Below are positions 1 through 8,034 of a stretch of 64,000 nt of DNA, piece after piece. The stretch's first letter is position 1, and the number at the start of each line of letters is the position of its first letter. A program made the translations under genes and the position numbers. The notes under the pieces were generated by a model, which saw nothing but the letters and a program-made list of their open reading frames with translations, made no database searches and was not told where the DNA came from. Source of the stretch: Pseudorhodoplanes sinuspersici (GTDB taxonomy: Bacteria; Pseudomonadota; Alphaproteobacteria; Rhizobiales; Xanthobacteraceae); NCBI RefSeq assembly GCF_002119765.1, contig NZ_CP021112.1, positions 1,296,501-1,360,500 of the forward strand. The letters run 5' to 3'.

Positions 1-515
1 CCATCGATCGCGCCGAACAAGCCGGCGATGCCGCAGGCCGCCTGCGTGAGGTCGTCATAAACGGCCTGGCCGGCATTCGGCCCGTCGGAGCCATAACCGA
101 CCGCGAGGCAGTAGATGATCTCCGGATTCACCGCGCTGATAGCGTCATAACCGAGGCCAAGCCGTGCCATCGCCTGCGGCCGCATGTTGGAGACGAACAC
201 ATCCGCATCGGACACGAGCGACAGCAGCGCCTCGCGATCCTTCGCGTTCTTCAAGTCGAGCACGACGCTGCGCTTGTTGCGATTGGCCTGCAGATAGAGC
301 GGCCCCATGCCGTCGCTGCGGTTGGGACCCACCCAGCGCATGGAATCGCCGCCGGCGGATTCCACCTTGATGACGTCGGCGCCGAGATCGCCGAGGATTT
401 GCGTCGCAGATGGCCCCATCACGACGGTCGTCAGATCGATAACGCGCACGCCAGCCAACGGACCGGACGCCTTTTGCGAGCCGGACGCCGATATGGCACC
501 GCCTTCAGACCTCAC
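1..515 (-). CDS. CaiB/BaiF family III CoA-transferase, N-terminal part (runs off window)
   Basis: Family III CoA-transferases move CoA between carboxylic acids through an aspartyl-CoA intermediate. About 171 residues are visible. They include the family's N-terminal VRVIDLTTVVMGP stretch, the GADVIKVE segment, NRNKRSVVLDLK and the VYDDLTQA region that carries the catalytic Asp. The C-terminal half lies outside the window. I chose a GTG start at 513-515 because a GGAGGA Shine-Dalgarno sequence sits 6 bases upstream; no in-frame ATG fits better. An IclR-type regulator lies immediately upstream on the same strand, and two operator-like palindromes lie within 50 bases of the start, so induction by an acid or its CoA ester is plausible. 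The substrate cannot be read from this fragment. Confidence 0.88.
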   Translation of the reverse strand, partial: MRSEGGAISASGSQKASGPLAGVRVIDLTTVVMGPSATQILGDLGADVIKVESAGGDSMRWVGPNRSDGMGPLYLQANRNKRSVVLDLKNAKDREALLSLVSDADVFVSNMRPQAMARLGLGYDAISAVNPEIIYCLAVGYGSDGPNAGQAVYDDLTQAACGIAGLFGAID

Positions 516-530
516 CGGCTTCCTCCATTA

Positions 531-564
531 TTCGCTATTGCGAAATTATTATCGCTATTTCGAA
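531..564 (-). promoter_or_regulatory. Tandem operator-like palindromes before the CoA-transferase gene
   Basis: TTCGCTATTGCGAA (531-544) is a perfect 5-4-5 palindrome. ATCGCTATTTCGAA (551-564) repeats it with two changes. Their centres are exactly 20 bases, two helical turns, apart. On the minus strand a GATAAT -10-like hexamer lies between them and the GTG start is 16 bases further on. The arrangement suggests a dimer-pair operator. The neighbouring IclR-family protein is the obvious candidate ligand, but that is inference. Confidence 0.6.
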
Positions 565-615
565 TATTTTTAGAGCCGGGTCATGGCAGAGTCAAACCGG
601 GGCCGGTGCGGCTGC

Positions 616-1350
616 TTAATCGTTGCCGCCAAGCGCGCGGCAGGTGTCGAGCGTCAACTTGATCGCCTGATCGAGCTTGCCGGCCATGCGAGAACTTGGC
701 CCCGCGATGGTGACGATGTAGTCGGCACCATTCCAGCGGAAGAGGGCCGAGACCGTGGTCGCATCCTCGACGCTCTCCTCGCGATTGAGAAAATAGCCTT
801 GGCGTTGCGACCGCTCAATGTCCTCCCGCAGTTCCGCTTTGGTGCGGATGGTCTTCGGCGTCATCGGCGTCAACTTGGCAGTCTTCAGATAGGCTTCGAA
901 CTTGTCCGGCGGTAGGCTACCGAGAAAGGCCTTGCCGGCCGATGTCGCATGCAGACTTCGCACAGTGCTGCCGACACGGACCATGAAGCGCAGTGGATGC
1001 GTCGGCTCGAACACGAGAAGATAATTCGCGGTCGATTTTCCGGCTTTCGCCAGCGATACCGATTCGTCGATCGTGTCACGGGCCTTCCGCAACAGGATGT
1101 CGGCGCGCTGCAGGATCGGATCGTGATCGGTGATCACCTTCGCCAGATCGAACAGCCGAACCGTCGGATAAAACCCGGCGCGCTGGCCGATCTCATAAAG
1201 GTAGCCACGCGCCAGCAATGCGCGTAACACGTCGTGACAGCTCGAAGCCGGGATATTGAGCAACCGGGAAATATCGGACAACGATAACGGCCGGCGTTCG
1301 GCCGCAAACAGTTCGATGAAATCGAGAGTCCGGTCGACAATCTTCGACAT
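616..1350 (-). CDS. IclR-family transcriptional regulator
   Basis: A 244-residue protein with the IclR layout. Residues 1 to about 70 form a winged helix-turn-helix (LSDISRLLNIPASSCHDVLRALLARGYL), and the rest is the IclR effector-binding domain, with the typical RVGSTVRSLHATSAGKAFLG stretch. The open frame extends to 1401, but I place the start at the ATG of MSKIVDRT. That is where IclR homology begins, and a 20-base palindrome lies just upstream, as expected for an autoregulatory operator. It is co-oriented with the CoA-transferase gene, which starts 101 bases beyond its stop. It probably controls that gene. The effector is unknown. Confidence 0.9.
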   Translation of the reverse strand: MSKIVDRTLDFIELFAAERRPLSLSDISRLLNIPASSCHDVLRALLARGYLYEIGQRAGFYPTVRLFDLAKVITDHDPILQRADILLRKARDTIDESVSLAKAGKSTANYLLVFEPTHPLRFMVRVGSTVRSLHATSAGKAFLGSLPPDKFEAYLKTAKLTPMTPKTIRTKAELREDIERSQRQGYFLNREESVEDATTVSALFRWNGADYIVTIAGPSSRMAGKLDQAIKLTLDTCRALGGND

Positions 1351-1370
1351 CAGACGGCGTGGCTCCGCTT

Positions 1371-1390
1371 GATCGTGCGTCCGCACGATC
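1371..1390. promoter_or_regulatory. Perfect 9-2-9 palindrome upstream of the IclR gene
   Basis: GATCGTGCG-TC-CGCACGATC is a perfect inverted repeat ending 21 bases before the proposed ATG of the regulator gene. It is placed to be an autoregulatory operator. Its sequence differs from the palindromes at 531-564, so one protein binding both is not certain. Confidence 0.5.
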
Positions 1391-1466
1391 GCCGATAACA
1401 AAGCCTTTTCTTACAGGCTTCCCAACGGATTGTCTTGATTCATTATGGGCGCAAAAGCCGCCTGCA

Positions 1467-2600
1467 TCAGAAATAGGATTGCAGAGTCCCGCGGCGGCGC
1501 ACGTCGAGGGTTGCGCAGTGATACGCACCGCCAAATGCAGCGTAATGCAGAAAAGGCACAGGAATGGTTTCAAACCCCCACTGCTCAAGCGCACGAACCA
1601 TGCCTTGGTGATGCGGATCGACGATCGCCCGTTTCTGGTCGACCATTAAGATGTTCATGCTCAGCCATCGCCCACACATCGATGTGATTTCGAGCAGCTT
1701 CTCGTTCTTGATCGGCTCCGGCTCAGGCGCGGTCAGGACGTCCCAGGACTTGAAAATATCCGGCAAAAGACTGACGTCGACGTATTCCGGATTCACCAGC
1801 AGCTTTCCCGGCGCCAGCGGCAAGAGCGTCGTATCGATATGCATTGGATTGGGGCAGCGGCTTTCGATTTCATGGATACGATAATCCGGGCCAAGATGGC
1901 GTCTCAGCCATTCGATGCCTGAAAGGTTTGTGACATTGCTCCGCGTTACCAGAAGATCGCGGCCGCAGCGCACGAAGTCGGCTGCGTCAAACACTGGCTC
2001 GAACTCCGTCAGGATGTAACGCAGCGGCTCGCCCTTCTCCGGCAGCCGAAAATCGGGATCGAACAGATCGTCAGTCAGTTCCGGCTTGGGCGCCGAGGTC
2101 CAGCGGGCGCCACGCCGGAAATAATCCTTCAGGATCGCCCGATAGGAATGGGTATCGAAATATCGGCACGGCCACGCCATCGGCGTCTCGATGATCTCAT
2201 CGCCGATCACCAGCATCGAGTCGCGCGGGCAGGAATTGCAGAATCCGCGCGATGACCATTCCGGCGTGCCGAATTTTTTCTTGTGATCGACTGCGTCGGG
2301 ACGACGCACGATCACACCGAGCTTTTCCAGCACATGGACGAAATGATCAAGCTCCCGCTGTGCCGGCTCGATCATGAGCTGCGGAAAGCGAAATCCCGCG
2401 ACGAGCTTTTGCAGCCGGCCGGCCCATCCCGGCATATTGCAAGAGACCACCGGATGGGCGGACGGAACCACAGCACCCTCAAGCCGTCCGACAATAATCT
2501 CTTCCAGCGGATCCCATTCGTTATGGGAATTGACCGGGCAAACCTCTGGCTCACCCGATGGCTGGTCCCATTTGACATTCTGCGTGGTGCGCTCGAGCAT
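1467..2600 (-). CDS. Glycine amidinotransferase-family enzyme
   Basis: A 377-residue protein of the arginine:glycine amidinotransferase family, which moves the amidino group of arginine to an acceptor amine through a covalent Cys intermediate. It closely resembles eukaryotic AGAT: FDAADFVRCGRD with Asp205/Asp208, NPMHIDTTLLPL with His254, and YHCATLDVRRRGTLQSY with the nucleophile Cys362. All catalytic positions are present. Bacterial relatives make guanidino compounds such as guanidinoacetate, streptomycin or toxin precursors; the acceptor here is unknown. The gene stands alone between the IclR gene and an LVIVD-type gene, without an obvious biosynthetic cluster. Apparent start MLERTTQNVKW; I saw no strong alternative. 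Confidence 0.9.
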   Translation of the reverse strand: MLERTTQNVKWDQPSGEPEVCPVNSHNEWDPLEEIIVGRLEGAVVPSAHPVVSCNMPGWAGRLQKLVAGFRFPQLMIEPAQRELDHFVHVLEKLGVIVRRPDAVDHKKKFGTPEWSSRGFCNSCPRDSMLVIGDEIIETPMAWPCRYFDTHSYRAILKDYFRRGARWTSAPKPELTDDLFDPDFRLPEKGEPLRYILTEFEPVFDAADFVRCGRDLLVTRSNVTNLSGIEWLRRHLGPDYRIHEIESRCPNPMHIDTTLLPLAPGKLLVNPEYVDVSLLPDIFKSWDVLTAPEPEPIKNEKLLEITSMCGRWLSMNILMVDQKRAIVDPHHQGMVRALEQWGFETIPVPFLHYAAFGGAYHCATLDVRRRGTLQSYF

Positions 2601-2649
2601 GACACTCTCTGCCCTCGCCCCGGCTTTTCGTCGTACTTAGTGACTGGAC

Positions 2650-2683
2650 CGCCCTTGCACACGCAAAAGCATGCGCAAGGGCG
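2650..2683 (-). terminator. Hairpin downstream of the LVIVD-type gene
   Basis: CGCCCTTGC at 2650-2658 is complementary to the GCGCAAGGGCG run at 2673-2683, giving a strong GC-rich stem. It lies between the stop of the LVIVD-type gene (2749) and the start of the amidinotransferase (2600). No T-run follows on the minus strand, so it could be an RNA-stabilising hairpin instead of an intrinsic terminator. Confidence 0.4.
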
Positions 2684-2748
2684 CAGATACCTTCCGTCAA
2701 GCTTTTACGACGCCACTGGTTCCAGGCCGGTTGTGACAGATGGCTAGG

Positions 2749-4203
2749 CTAAGGCAGCCCAGCCGTCTTGCGAGCCTCCCCTGTCAATTCCAGAATATGC
2801 ATTCCGGTATTGGCGCGATCGACGATGTAGATATAGCCGCGGTCATCGGTCTCGACATTGTTCGTCTGGATCGCGACCTTGCAGCGGTCCTGCCCATCCA
2901 CCTTGGCGCAACGTTTGTCGGTGGCCTCGGTGATCGCCGGAATGAAGTATCCAATCTCCTTGGGATGATAAGGATCGCGTATATCGATCGCGCGCACTCC
3001 GGCATTGAAGAAGGAGATGAACGCGAACTTCTTGTAATAGACCGGCGCCATGCTCTCATTCGATGAATGCGCGCCGAACCGGCCGCCGCGCTGACAGAAA
3101 TTGCCACTCGCTTCCGGCGCGGTGTAGCTCGAGATCACCATTGGCCGCGTTTCGACCGTCGTATCGACGAACCACACCATCTGGCGTGCTTCCTGGCATT
3201 CGTTCACCAGCGACTCGTTGACCAGCATGACGATGTCGCGTGTCTTGCCGTCCTTGTCCCTGGCAAATTCGGCAATCGGCATTTTCAGCATCGGGAAGGT
3301 CGTATGCGCGCCAGTGAGCGGCAGCATTTCTAGCCGGCCGATTTCCGGATAACGCAAGTTGGCCGGCGTCGGCTCTTTCGGACCGTTGATGAGCTTTTCG
3401 CGATCGACGATCTGCAAGATGCCGCCCTTGTTGGTGCCATAACCAAAATAGACGCGATTGCCAGCAGGCCCGGTCGAGATCGGTCCATGCAGTTCGGTCG
3501 GCACTGGTCCTGTGGCGCCTGGCTCCTGTCCCGGCAATCCGAAATCGCGGATCTTCACGGGTTTTGCTGGATCACTGAGATCATAGACCTCGGTCATGCG
3601 CCGCGTGCGCCAGCCATCAACGCCCGACACGAGAAACGCAATGCCGGTGTCGCATTCCCACCAATTCTTGTGCGTGTTCTTCAGGCCGCCAAGCCGGACG
3701 ATGAGCTTAGGGTTGGCGGGATCAACGACATTCCAGATCTCATGCGCTTCATTGCCGAACACACGCAGCATGTAGACAGCATTCGGATCGCCTTTCGGCA
3801 ACATCTTGCCGTCGCAGACCCGCACCATCTGGCCGCCACCATTTTCGTAATTGCCCTTCGTGCCGGGCAGATGCTTCAGATATTTCGGATTGGCCGGATC
3901 GGTGACGTCGATGATCGAGGTGCCGTTGAATTCATTCTGGTTCGTCAGCGGATTGACCGGAGCAGGAACGGCGTCTGTGCCACCATGGTGTCCGATATAG
4001 GCAATGTAGCGATCGCCCTGTTTGTGTATCGTCGGCTGATAGGCACTGCGCGCCTGCAGATCATTGTGTCCCACCAGCCGCATGTTATTGGCTTCAGGAG
4101 GATCGCCGACTTTCTGCGTCTGAGCGAGAAGCGGTGTGTTCAACGCAAGTGATGCAGTGCAGCAGACTGACAAGACAATCCACGGATGACGGCATGCGCT
4201 CAT
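2749..4203 (-). CDS. Secreted LVIVD-repeat-like (beta-propeller) protein
   Basis: A 484-residue exported protein. The start is the ATG at 4201-4203, with GGAGG 7 bases upstream; the open frame continues further 5' without support. Residues 1-27 are a signal peptide (hydrophobic WIVLSVCCTASLAL, probable cut after LLA). The body repeats short blocks of the type 'D(V/L)SDPA(N/K)P(K/V)', for example IIDVTDPANPKYLKHL, NVVDPANPKLIVRLG and YDLSDPAKPVKIRDFG, which is the hallmark of LVIVD-type propeller proteins. His- and Cys-rich stretches (GHHGGTD, NECQEARQ) could bind metal. No enzymatic function can be assigned. It is divergent from the secreted protein at 4329. Confidence 0.75.
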   Translation of the reverse strand: MSACRHPWIVLSVCCTASLALNTPLLAQTQKVGDPPEANNMRLVGHNDLQARSAYQPTIHKQGDRYIAYIGHHGGTDAVPAPVNPLTNQNEFNGTSIIDVTDPANPKYLKHLPGTKGNYENGGGQMVRVCDGKMLPKGDPNAVYMLRVFGNEAHEIWNVVDPANPKLIVRLGGLKNTHKNWWECDTGIAFLVSGVDGWRTRRMTEVYDLSDPAKPVKIRDFGLPGQEPGATGPVPTELHGPISTGPAGNRVYFGYGTNKGGILQIVDREKLINGPKEPTPANLRYPEIGRLEMLPLTGAHTTFPMLKMPIAEFARDKDGKTRDIVMLVNESLVNECQEARQMVWFVDTTVETRPMVISSYTAPEASGNFCQRGGRFGAHSSNESMAPVYYKKFAFISFFNAGVRAIDIRDPYHPKEIGYFIPAITEATDKRCAKVDGQDRCKVAIQTNNVETDDRGYIYIVDRANTGMHILELTGEARKTAGLP

Positions 4204-4328
4204 CGGAGATCCTCCCTTGATGGATCGAATGCTTGAAGGCGTTATCGGAACGCTCTTGATTGTCAGATGTTGTGAGACGACCATGGGCCGTCCTTACGCT
4301 ATGCTAGTGTGAATGCCGGAGTGAAGCC

Positions 4329-4955
4329 ATGAGGACTTTGCAGATCAGCCTGACCGGATTGGCGATCGCATGTGTCGTGATGTCTGCGGCTTTCATCAGC
4401 AGAAAAAATCTGAACGATGCCGTAACATCATCCTCCGCATCGCATGCAAGAGACAACATCCATCCATCGTGGCATGAAACGCGCTGGCCATTCCTGATGG
4501 ATCAATGGGGCTTGGGACGCGCATTCAATTGTACAGCACGCGACTGCGGCACCGAGATCAATGTCTATGTGCGCGCCAAGATCGGCTTCTGCAATTGCAC
4601 GACAGGTGTCGCCGACGATGAAGAGATTGATCGCATCGGCGATGTCGAACTGATCAGTGCGCGATATGCAGGCGACGCACCCGGCAACGATGTGGCCGTG
4701 GCAGATATGAAGGGCCGATCCCGCCGCTATCGCATCACGGGCACGAATGCTGGCCAGGTGCTGGGTGGCCAAGTGCTGGGTGGCCAGGTGCTGGGTGGCC
4801 AGGTGCTGGTCGTGGCATTTTCGCGCAAATGCGACGTGATGGTCGCCACCGCGGTAGCCGGCTCCGGCCACACGGCACCGCCGGAAGCGCTTGTCCTGCA
4901 ATTTCTCAACGGCGACGTTATTACAGGCTGGGCAACCCGCGATCTGGGTGCATGA
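4329..4955 (+). CDS. Unknown secreted protein with GQVLG repeats
   Basis: 208 residues that I do not recognise. A hydrophobic N-terminus (LQISLTGLAIACVVMSAAFI) looks like a signal peptide or membrane anchor. The central part has an even spread of cysteines (FNCTARDCGTE, GFCNCTTG) that could form disulfides outside the cytoplasm. Residues about 142-160 are four tandem GQVLG units encoded by 15-base DNA repeats. ATG start with a GGAG sequence about 8 bases upstream. It lies next to tRNA-Arg and divergent from the LVIVD-type gene, sharing a 125-base intergenic region. No function is proposed. Confidence 0.7.
   Translation: MRTLQISLTGLAIACVVMSAAFISRKNLNDAVTSSSASHARDNIHPSWHETRWPFLMDQWGLGRAFNCTARDCGTEINVYVRAKIGFCNCTTGVADDEEIDRIGDVELISARYAGDAPGNDVAVADMKGRSRRYRITGTNAGQVLGGQVLGGQVLGGQVLVVAFSRKCDVMVATAVAGSGHTAPPEALVLQFLNGDVITGWATRDLGA
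4752..4811 (+). repeat. Four tandem 15-base repeats inside a coding sequence
   Basis: Unit GGCCAGGTGCTGGGT occurs at 4752, 4767 (one G-to-A change), 4782 and 4797 (last two bases diverged). The period of 15 keeps the frame, so gain or loss of a unit changes the protein by exactly five residues. Near identity suggests recent expansion by slippage. Confidence 0.9.
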
Positions 4956-5044
4956 GCGGGGCCGCACCCATTTGGGCCGATCTTCTTAAACGACAATCTC
5001 CCGCATTGCGGTGCGGCCGGCATTTCGGCTATGAAGGCCACCAC

Positions 5045-5121
5045 GCACCCGTAGCTCAGCTGGATAGAGCGTTGCCCTCCGAAGGCAAAGGTCACACGTT
5101 CGAATCGTGTCGGGTGCGCCA
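5045..5121 (+). tRNA. tRNA-Arg (anticodon CCG)
   Basis: Full cloverleaf of 77 bases with encoded CCA. Acceptor stem GCACCCG pairs with CGGGTGC. The D arm is GCTC...GAGC, the anticodon stem TTGCC/GGCAA encloses loop CTCCGAA (anticodon CCG, reads CGG), and the T arm is ACACG-TTCGAAT-CGTGT. The discriminator is G. Confidence 0.97.
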
Positions 5122-5319
5122 ATTAAATCAAGCACTTATCCAAATCGGCCCGAAACGGGCAAAGCGCAAACTCACCACAGATTCCGCCAACGAAAAATCC
5201 CCGGTATTGGCGGGGTCAGACCGCGACGCAGGATGGCGAGCAGGCGCGGATGCGTGGCAGAGGGCTCATTCGCTCGGACGCTAGGCCTGCACCCCTGCCG
5301 GTGGTCTTTCGGCAGACAC
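5122..5319. other. Intergenic stretch after tRNA-Arg, no gene seen
   Basis: About 200 bases between the tRNA and the CBS remnant. I see no convincing coding region, integrase fragment or tRNA 3'-end duplication that would mark an integration site. Confidence 0.5.
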
Positions 5320-5478
5320 ATGACGGAACGGGGCTGTTCAGTAACCGTTAGCAACGTGCACCTGGCGGACCCGAACATGACGATCCGCGACGTGGCACGC
5401 AAAATGCGCGCCGATAACATCGGAGCTTTTGCCAGTCGGTGAGAACGACCGGCCGATTCCGGAGAAGTACACAGCGCG
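5320..5478 (+). pseudogene. Degraded CBS-domain protein fragment
   Basis: From the ATG at 5320 the frame reads ...VHLADPNMTIRDVARKMRADNIGA, the start of a CBS domain of the 'MTIREAA..M....IGALPVGENDRL' type. It then hits a stop at 5442. If one T is dropped from the TTTT run near 5427-5430, the next residues become LPVGENDRPIPE, the expected continuation. That continuation ends within about a dozen codons just before the next gene. So there is one frameshift plus a truncation: a remnant. A single-base sequencing error could explain the frameshift but not the missing second half. Confidence 0.65.
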
Positions 5479-6375
5479 GTGAATTTCTTGCAGACCTTCG
5501 CAGTCTTTGGCGGGACTGGCTTCCTGGGCCGACGCGTTGTTCGACACCTCGCGAGGCAGCACAAGGTGCGCGTGATTTCGCGTCATTCCGAACAGGGCCG
5601 GGACACCTCCCGCGAGGAGGCGCGCATCGAGCCGGTGCAGGCCGATGTCAACGATGGCGCCTCGGTCCGCTCGGCGGTCACGGGCGCAATCGGCGTTGTC
5701 AATGCTGTGAGTTTGTATGTCGAGCATGGTGGCCAGACCTTCCGCTCAGTCCATGGCGATGCAGCCGCTCGCGTTGCACGAATATCGCGGGAGTGCGGCG
5801 TTAGCCGGCTCGTGCACGTCTCGGGCGTCGGAGCAGATTCTCGTTCGCGCTCCCCTTACATCAGGAGCCGCGGCGAAGGCGAGAAAGCTGTGCGCGCCGC
5901 TTTCCCTGCCGCGACAATCGTACGTCCCTGCGTGATGTTCGGACCCGATGACGCATTTCTCACGCCTTTGGTCGGACTGTTGCGAAAATCGCCGGTGCTG
6001 CCGCTGTTTGGGCGTGGCCGAACCTTGCTGCAGCCGAGTCACGTCGACGATGTTGCCGAAGCGATTGCGCGCATACTCGACACTCCGAAGCCGGCGGCGA
6101 TCTACGAATTCGGCGGACCGGATATATTGAGCTATGAAGACTTGCTGCGCACCATTGCAACACACATCGGAGTGAAACGCGTCTTCCTTCCGATGCCGTT
6201 CGCGGCATGGCATGCCCTTGCCTTCTTCTCGGAAATGCTCCCTCAGCCTCTCATCACGCGAAACCAGGTTGAACTTATGAAGATCGACAACATCGCGTCC
6301 TCGCAATTCCCAGGATTCCGCGATTTCGGCATTGAGCCGCAGGACATCGGACATGTCGCGGCCGCGATCGGCTGA
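5479..6375 (+). CDS. NAD(P)-binding NDUFA9-like reductase
   Basis: 298 residues of the extended/atypical SDR family related to complex I subunit NDUFA9 and other NmrA-like epimerase/dehydratases. The nucleotide-binding motif FGGTGFLGRRVVRHL lies at residues 9-23. HVSGVGADSRSRSPYIRSRGEGE holds the Ser/Tyr/Lys-like region of the fold but without a standard YxxxK. IVRPCVMFGPDD and the LPLFGRGRTLLQPSHVDDVAEAI block are typical of the NDUFA9 group. The start is GTG, directly after the CBS remnant. A role in membrane quinone or respiratory-complex assembly is known for relatives; the role here is inference. Confidence 0.82.
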   Translation: MNFLQTFAVFGGTGFLGRRVVRHLARQHKVRVISRHSEQGRDTSREEARIEPVQADVNDGASVRSAVTGAIGVVNAVSLYVEHGGQTFRSVHGDAAARVARISRECGVSRLVHVSGVGADSRSRSPYIRSRGEGEKAVRAAFPAATIVRPCVMFGPDDAFLTPLVGLLRKSPVLPLFGRGRTLLQPSHVDDVAEAIARILDTPKPAAIYEFGGPDILSYEDLLRTIATHIGVKRVFLPMPFAAWHALAFFSEMLPQPLITRNQVELMKIDNIASSQFPGFRDFGIEPQDIGHVAAAIG

Positions 6376-6559
6376 AAGATGGCGTCCGTGAAATCTCATC
6401 TTGATCGCACAGCCGCTCCGAGAGAGCTGCCGCGGATAAAGAAATCATCGCGCCCCGACGAAAACGTCGTTATCTGTTTCGTCCATGCCGAGGCGCCGCG
6501 ATCTTTCAAGATCTTTGCGTCGCCCTGAACACGAATGCCTGTCGCGGAAACGCCCCCCG

Positions 6560-7204
6560 ATGTTTCTGACCAACGGCCCAGAACGAGCGAAAGTGACGCT
6601 ACTTCTGGCGCATGGCGCCGGCGCGCCGATGGACTCCGCGTCGATGAGCGCGATGGCGACCACCTTGGCGCAAGCCGGCTTGCGTGTTGCCCGATTCGAG
6701 TTCGATTATATGGCTGGCCGCCGCAGTTCACCCATCCGCAAGCCGCCTCCGCGAGCGGAGAAGCTCATTCCCGAATACATCGCCGCAATAGGCGCACTGG
6801 AGGCAAAAAGCCCGCTCATCATCGGTGGCAAATCGATGGGTGGCCGCATCGCCAGCATGATCGCCGACGATCTTTATGCAGCCGGCCGCATCGCCGGACT
6901 GTTGTGCCTTGGATATCCGTTTCATCCCGTGGGTAAACCCGACCAGCTGCGCACCAGCCACTTAGCTGACCTACAGACGCCGACGCTTATGGTTCAGGGC
7001 ACACGCGACCCGTTCGGGACGAAGGAAGAGGTCTCCGGCTATCCGCTGTCCAAGAAAATCGAGGTCCTTTGGTTGGAAGACGGCGATCATGATCTCAGGC
7101 CACGCAAAAGTGTGTCAGGCTTTTCCGCGTCCGATCATCTTCGGACATTGGCAGAGGCCGTCTCGCACTGGGCCGACAAACTTGCCAATGAGAAGCCTCG
7201 GTGA
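6560..7204 (+). CDS. Alpha/beta hydrolase (TEX30/KANSL3-like)
   Basis: 214 residues from the ATG at 6560. The open frame begins at 6485, but the extra N-terminus is arginine-rich and non-homologous in character. LLLAHGAGAPMDS is the oxyanion-hole strand-loop. GGKSMGGRIAS (GxSxG) gives the nucleophile Ser, QGTRDPFGT the acid region and EDGDHDLRPRK the catalytic His. This is the layout of small TEX30/KANSL3-type hydrolases; the substrate is unknown. The stop overlaps the exonuclease III start by 4 bases, so the two are probably co-translated. Confidence 0.85.
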   Translation: MFLTNGPERAKVTLLLAHGAGAPMDSASMSAMATTLAQAGLRVARFEFDYMAGRRSSPIRKPPPRAEKLIPEYIAAIGALEAKSPLIIGGKSMGGRIASMIADDLYAAGRIAGLLCLGYPFHPVGKPDQLRTSHLADLQTPTLMVQGTRDPFGTKEEVSGYPLSKKIEVLWLEDGDHDLRPRKSVSGFSASDHLRTLAEAVSHWADKLANEKPR

Positions 7205-8034
7205 AGATTGCCACCTTCAACGTCAACGGCGTCAACGGGCGAATAGTGCCCTTGCTGCGTTGGCTCGAAGAAGCCGCTCCCGACGTTGTCTGTCTTCAGG
7301 AATTGAAAGCGCCGGACGATCGTTTTCCCATCGGGGTCATCGAAAAGGCCGGCTATGGCGCCATCTGGCATGGCCAAAAAAGCTGGAATGGCGTTGCCAT
7401 CTTGGCGCGAGGCACGCAACCGATAGAAACTCGACGCGGCCTGCCGGGCGATCCTGACGACAGCCACAGCCGCTATATCGAAGCGGCGGTTGCGGGCATC
7501 GTTATCGGGTGCCTGTATCTTCCCAATGGGAATCCAGCGCCTGGACCGAAGTTTGATTACAAGCTTCGCTGGTTCGAGCGTTTGACCGAGTATGCTGCAT
7601 CGTTGCTCAAGCTTGGCGTACCTGTTGTTTTGGCCGGCGACTATAATGTCATGCCGACCGAACTCGACGTCTACAAACCGGAGCGTTGGATTGATGACGC
7701 CTTGTTTCGTCCCGAGGTCAGAACCGCTTTTCACGCCCTTGTTGCGCAAGGCTGGACCGATGCGCTGCGCGCAATGCATCCGGATGAACGCATTTACACG
7801 TTCTGGGATTATTTCCGGAATGCCTTCGGCCGCAATGCTGGCCTTCGGCTTGATCACTTTCTCCTGAGCCCGTCAGTTGCAAAACGCCTCGTTGCTGCAG
7901 GCGTCGACCGGGACGTGCGCGGTTGGGAAAAGGCCAGCGATCACGCGCCAGCCTGGATCACACTGTCGGATGCTTCCGGCAACCGCCGCACACTTTCGAC
8001 AGTAAGACGACGGCAGCCGGTCAGATCCTTGTAA
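7201..8034 (+). CDS. xthA: Exodeoxyribonuclease III (AP endonuclease)
   Basis: 277 residues; cuts DNA at abasic sites and degrades 3' ends in base-excision repair. All exonuclease III blocks are present: MKIATFNVNGVNGR, CLQELKAPD (metal-binding Glu), YLPNGNP, LAGDYNVMPTELDV (catalytic Asp and Asn), FWDYFRNAFGRNAGLRLDHFLLS and KASDHAPAW (catalytic His). Length matches the family. GTG start in a 4-base overlap (GTGA) with the upstream hydrolase. The last about 20 residues are a basic tail. Confidence 0.95.
   Translation: MKIATFNVNGVNGRIVPLLRWLEEAAPDVVCLQELKAPDDRFPIGVIEKAGYGAIWHGQKSWNGVAILARGTQPIETRRGLPGDPDDSHSRYIEAAVAGIVIGCLYLPNGNPAPGPKFDYKLRWFERLTEYAASLLKLGVPVVLAGDYNVMPTELDVYKPERWIDDALFRPEVRTAFHALVAQGWTDALRAMHPDERIYTFWDYFRNAFGRNAGLRLDHFLLSPSVAKRLVAAGVDRDVRGWEKASDHAPAWITLSDASGNRRTLSTVRRRQPVRSL

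Noticed and set aside
4752-4811. Short tandem repeats as a possible CRISPR
   Set aside because: Units are contiguous without spacers and encode an in-frame pentapeptide.
5122-5319. Integration site at tRNA-Arg
   Set aside because: No integrase and no repeat of the tRNA 3' end could be found nearby.
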